Assembly (NCBI GenBank): GCA_946482635.1
Contig: CAMLSG010000252.1
Location: 1 to 6,753, forward strand
Source: an uncultured Duganella sp.
GTDB taxonomy: Bacteria > Pseudomonadota > Gammaproteobacteria > Burkholderiales > Burkholderiaceae
Direction: 5' to 3'
Length of the DNA stretch: 6,753 bases
In this document: positions 5,139 through 6,753 of the stretch, piece after piece
How the letters are laid out: each line of letters opens with the position of its first letter
Numbering within the stretch: the first letter of the stretch is position 1
The notes under the pieces: model-generated
What the model was told of the DNA's origin: nothing
What the model saw: only the letters and a program-made list of their open reading frames with translations
Databases searched by the model: none
Made by a program: the position numbers and the translations under genes

Positions 5139-6431
5139 ATGAAAGTGCTTTCCAGCCTCACCCTCGCTGCCTGCCTGGCCGCCTCCTCCGCCCACGCCGC
5201 CAATAACGACCCGGTCGTGCTGGTACACGGCTTCCTGGGCTTTGGTCCGGAGACCTTTGCGGCCACCGGCTTCAAGTACTGGGGCGGCTTCAACGACATC
5301 GCCGCCCACATGCGCGGTTCGCAGCGGGCGGTGTTCACTGCCGGCGTAGGCCCGGTCAGTTCGAACTGGGATCGTGCGGTCGAACTGTATTACCAGATCA
5401 AGGGCGGCTGCGCCGACTATGGCGCGCGCCATACGGCGGATAATGCAGCCGCTGGCCACATCCAGAAACCGGCCGGCAAATGCTGGGCCGCCGACCCGGC
5501 CAACAACCCGAACAATTACCCGCTTGCCCTGTATCCGCAATGGGATGCCCAGCACCCGGTGCATTTCGTGTCGCACAGCCAGGGCGGCCAGACCATCCGC
5601 ACCCTGATCCAGTTGCTGGAAAACGGCGCGCCGAACGGCGCCGGCACGGAAGGCAGCGGCGCCCTGTACGCGGGCGGCAAAGTGGGCTGGGTCAAGAGCG
5701 CAACATCGATCTCCTCGCCCCACAACGGCACCACGCTGCGCGATGTGGTGGTTGAATTCGTGCCGAAGGTTTCCGAACTGGCGGGCAGCATCGTCGAAGT
5801 GGCGGGCCTGGGCGGCTCCGGCGGCAGCGGCTACAAGTTCCGGCTCGAGCAATACGGCCTGGCGCAAGGGCCTGCCGAGTCGATCGGCGACTTCATCGAC
5901 CGCACGCGCGGCGCACCGTTCTGGCAGCTGTCCAACCACGACGCCGCGCAGTGGGACCTGGCGCCGGACGGCGCCAGCCAGTTGAACGGCTGGGTAAAAA
6001 CATCGCCCAACGTCTACTATTTTTCAATCGGTTCGCGCGCCACGGAACAGGGGCACTGGTGCTGCAACAACACCGACCGCGTGATTGCGCCGTTCCAGAG
6101 CAGCGATTACCAGTACGCCCGCAACGACATGATCTTCTTCCTGAAGAACACGGCCGGCGAATGGGTGGTACCGTCGATCCTGCAGCATGGCATGGGGTCC
6201 TATCGCTCACCCGAGTGGTACCCGAACGACGGCGTGGTGAACACGGTCTCGATGCGCGGGCCTTCCGGCCAGCCGCAGCGCAACTTCGACGGCGCGCCGG
6301 TCAAGGGCAGCTGGAACTATATCGGCTACTACGACCAGTACGACCACTTTGACGTGATCGGGTGGGATGCGCCGTCATGGGCGGTCTATCCGATCTACGA
6401 CAACCTGCTCGGCATCATCGGCGGGCTGTAA
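5139..6431 (+). CDS. Secreted triacylglycerol lipase 2 (paralogue of lipase 1, altered nucleophile elbow)
   Basis: A 430-residue exported hydrolase with a 20-residue signal peptide ending AHA. The proposed triad is S147, D364 in NDGVVNTVSM, and H403 in YDHFDVIG. The pentapeptide around the nucleophile is SHSQG (145-149): the usual first Gly (Ala in Geobacillus lipases) is Ser. Candidate zinc ligands D78, H98, H107 and D268 match lipase 1, but lipase 1 H103 is N102 here. C91 and C115 are shared with lipase 1 and may form a disulfide. An extra loop at about 304-320 holds adjacent C308 and C309, absent from lipase 1, and another insertion lies at about 163-183. Conserved blocks in the same order (SSNWDRA, KPAGKCWAADP, HNGTTLRD, DFIDRTRGAPFW, GWVKTSP) show it arose by duplication. 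GGAG 8 nt upstream supports the start. The stop TAA shares its last A with the ATG of the following gene. Confidence 0.93.
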   Translation: MKVLSSLTLAACLAASSAHAANNDPVVLVHGFLGFGPETFAATGFKYWGGFNDIAAHMRGSQRAVFTAGVGPVSSNWDRAVELYYQIKGGCADYGARHTADNAAAGHIQKPAGKCWAADPANNPNNYPLALYPQWDAQHPVHFVSHSQGGQTIRTLIQLLENGAPNGAGTEGSGALYAGGKVGWVKSATSISSPHNGTTLRDVVVEFVPKVSELAGSIVEVAGLGGSGGSGYKFRLEQYGLAQGPAESIGDFIDRTRGAPFWQLSNHDAAQWDLAPDGASQLNGWVKTSPNVYYFSIGSRATEQGHWCCNNTDRVIAPFQSSDYQYARNDMIFFLKNTAGEWVVPSILQHGMGSYRSPEWYPNDGVVNTVSMRGPSGQPQRNFDGAPVKGSWNYIGYYDQYDHFDVIGWDAPSWAVYPIYDNLLGIIGGL

Positions 6432-6753
6432 TGATGCGCGCCACGATAGCCATTGCATCGGTCGTCCTGGCGGCAGCGCTGTGGCGGACCGGCGCACCAG
6501 CGCCCTCGCCCGCTCCTTCGGCTTTGCCGCCGGCGCCGCCGGCGCCGCCGGCCGCCGCAACGCAAGGAGCCAGTGCCGGCAAGGCGGCATCCGTTGCGGC
6601 CGCCCAGCCCGCGCAGGCAACGCCACGCAGCGCCGTCCCGACGTCCAGCACCAAGGCCGCCGTCGCAAGCGTTGAAGCCGCGGTGCGCGACGCACGCCGC
6701 CACGGCAAGGGCGAACAGGAAGTCTATCGGCTGCGCAGCGAAAGGCTGCCCGC
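6431..6753 (+). CDS. N-terminal part of a membrane-anchored Pro/Ala-linker protein, possibly lipase chaperone (Lif)-like
   Basis: The reading frame stays open for 107 codons to the window edge, so the gene is partial. Residues 3-18 are hydrophobic after a short start with one Arg, fitting an uncleaved anchor or signal peptide. Residues 19-80 are a Pro/Ala/Ser-rich linker with three PPA units at 33-41. From about 81 the sequence becomes charged and helical: VEAAVRDARRHGKGEQEV, then YRLRSERLP at the edge. Anchor, Ala/Pro linker and charged helices are the layout of lipase foldases, and the last 27 residues resemble the helical arms of that family as I remember it. The usual Lif folding motif before the arms is not visible. 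The ATG overlaps the lipase 2 stop (TAATG), so coupled translation is likely; ATG 6434 is an equal alternative start. A TonB-like or other linker protein is possible. Gene: confident; function: tentative. Confidence 0.6.
   Translation, partial: MMRATIAIASVVLAAALWRTGAPAPSPAPSALPPAPPAPPAAATQGASAGKAASVAAAQPAQATPRSAVPTSSTKAAVASVEAAVRDARRHGKGEQEVYRLRSERLP
6526..6552 (+). repeat. Three tandem copies of a 9-bp repeat (GCCGCCGGC) in the linker region
   Basis: Three perfect contiguous GCCGCCGGC units, followed by a partial CGCCGC, encode PPA three times in the linker of the partial gene. A unit of nine bases keeps the frame when copies are gained or lost, so linker length may vary between strains. 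Confidence 0.75.

Overview
The window is GC-rich, densely coded on the + strand only, and looks like the chromosome of a betaproteobacterium, most likely an Oxalobacteraceae member of the Massilia/Duganella/Janthinobacterium kind. That placement is inferred from codon use, gene content and a GGTGYCWGRCCC-type palindromic repeat; it was not tested by a search.

Layout, left to right. (1) 14-2013: a PLP-dependent threonine/serine dehydratase-like gene overlaps by 4 bp (ATGA) a gene for a ten-helix EamA/DMT-type transporter. Near its 5' end the transporter gene carries a roughly 110-bp composite palindromic element. The element appears to have been inserted in frame, adding 37 codons. (2) 2014-3747: after a short intergenic region with a possible promoter come a RidA-family protein and, 13 nt later, a class I (ARO8/LysN/KAT II-like) PLP aminotransferase, probably an operon. 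(3) 3764-6431: two tandem genes for secreted triacylglycerol lipases. They are clear paralogues of each other and resemble the Geobacillus/staphylococcal lipase families (I.5/I.6) more than the usual Pseudomonas/Burkholderia lipases. A 118-bp spacer with inverted repeats separates them. (4) 6431-end: a gene whose start overlaps the second lipase's stop codon (TAATG). It encodes a short N-terminal hydrophobic anchor, a Pro/Ala-rich linker and the beginning of a charged helix, and runs off the window. Its architecture resembles lipase foldases (Lif), but the visible part is too short to prove this.

How the genes may work together. The left half is amino-acid metabolism. A dehydratase makes reactive enamine/imine intermediates, RidA-type proteins hydrolyse such intermediates and protect PLP enzymes, and an aminotransferase is a typical protected enzyme. 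The right half is an extracellular lipid-degradation unit: two exported esterases/lipases plus a membrane-anchored partner candidate. The lipase pair starts only 16 nt after the aminotransferase, so read-through from the ridA-like promoter is possible, but no functional link is evident.

The most notable points are the palindromic element inside the transporter reading frame, the changed nucleophile elbow of lipase 2 (SHSQG instead of GHSQG), and a possible foldase-like gene attached to lipases of a type not known to need one. No tRNA, rRNA, CRISPR array, transposase or convincing rho-independent terminator was seen.
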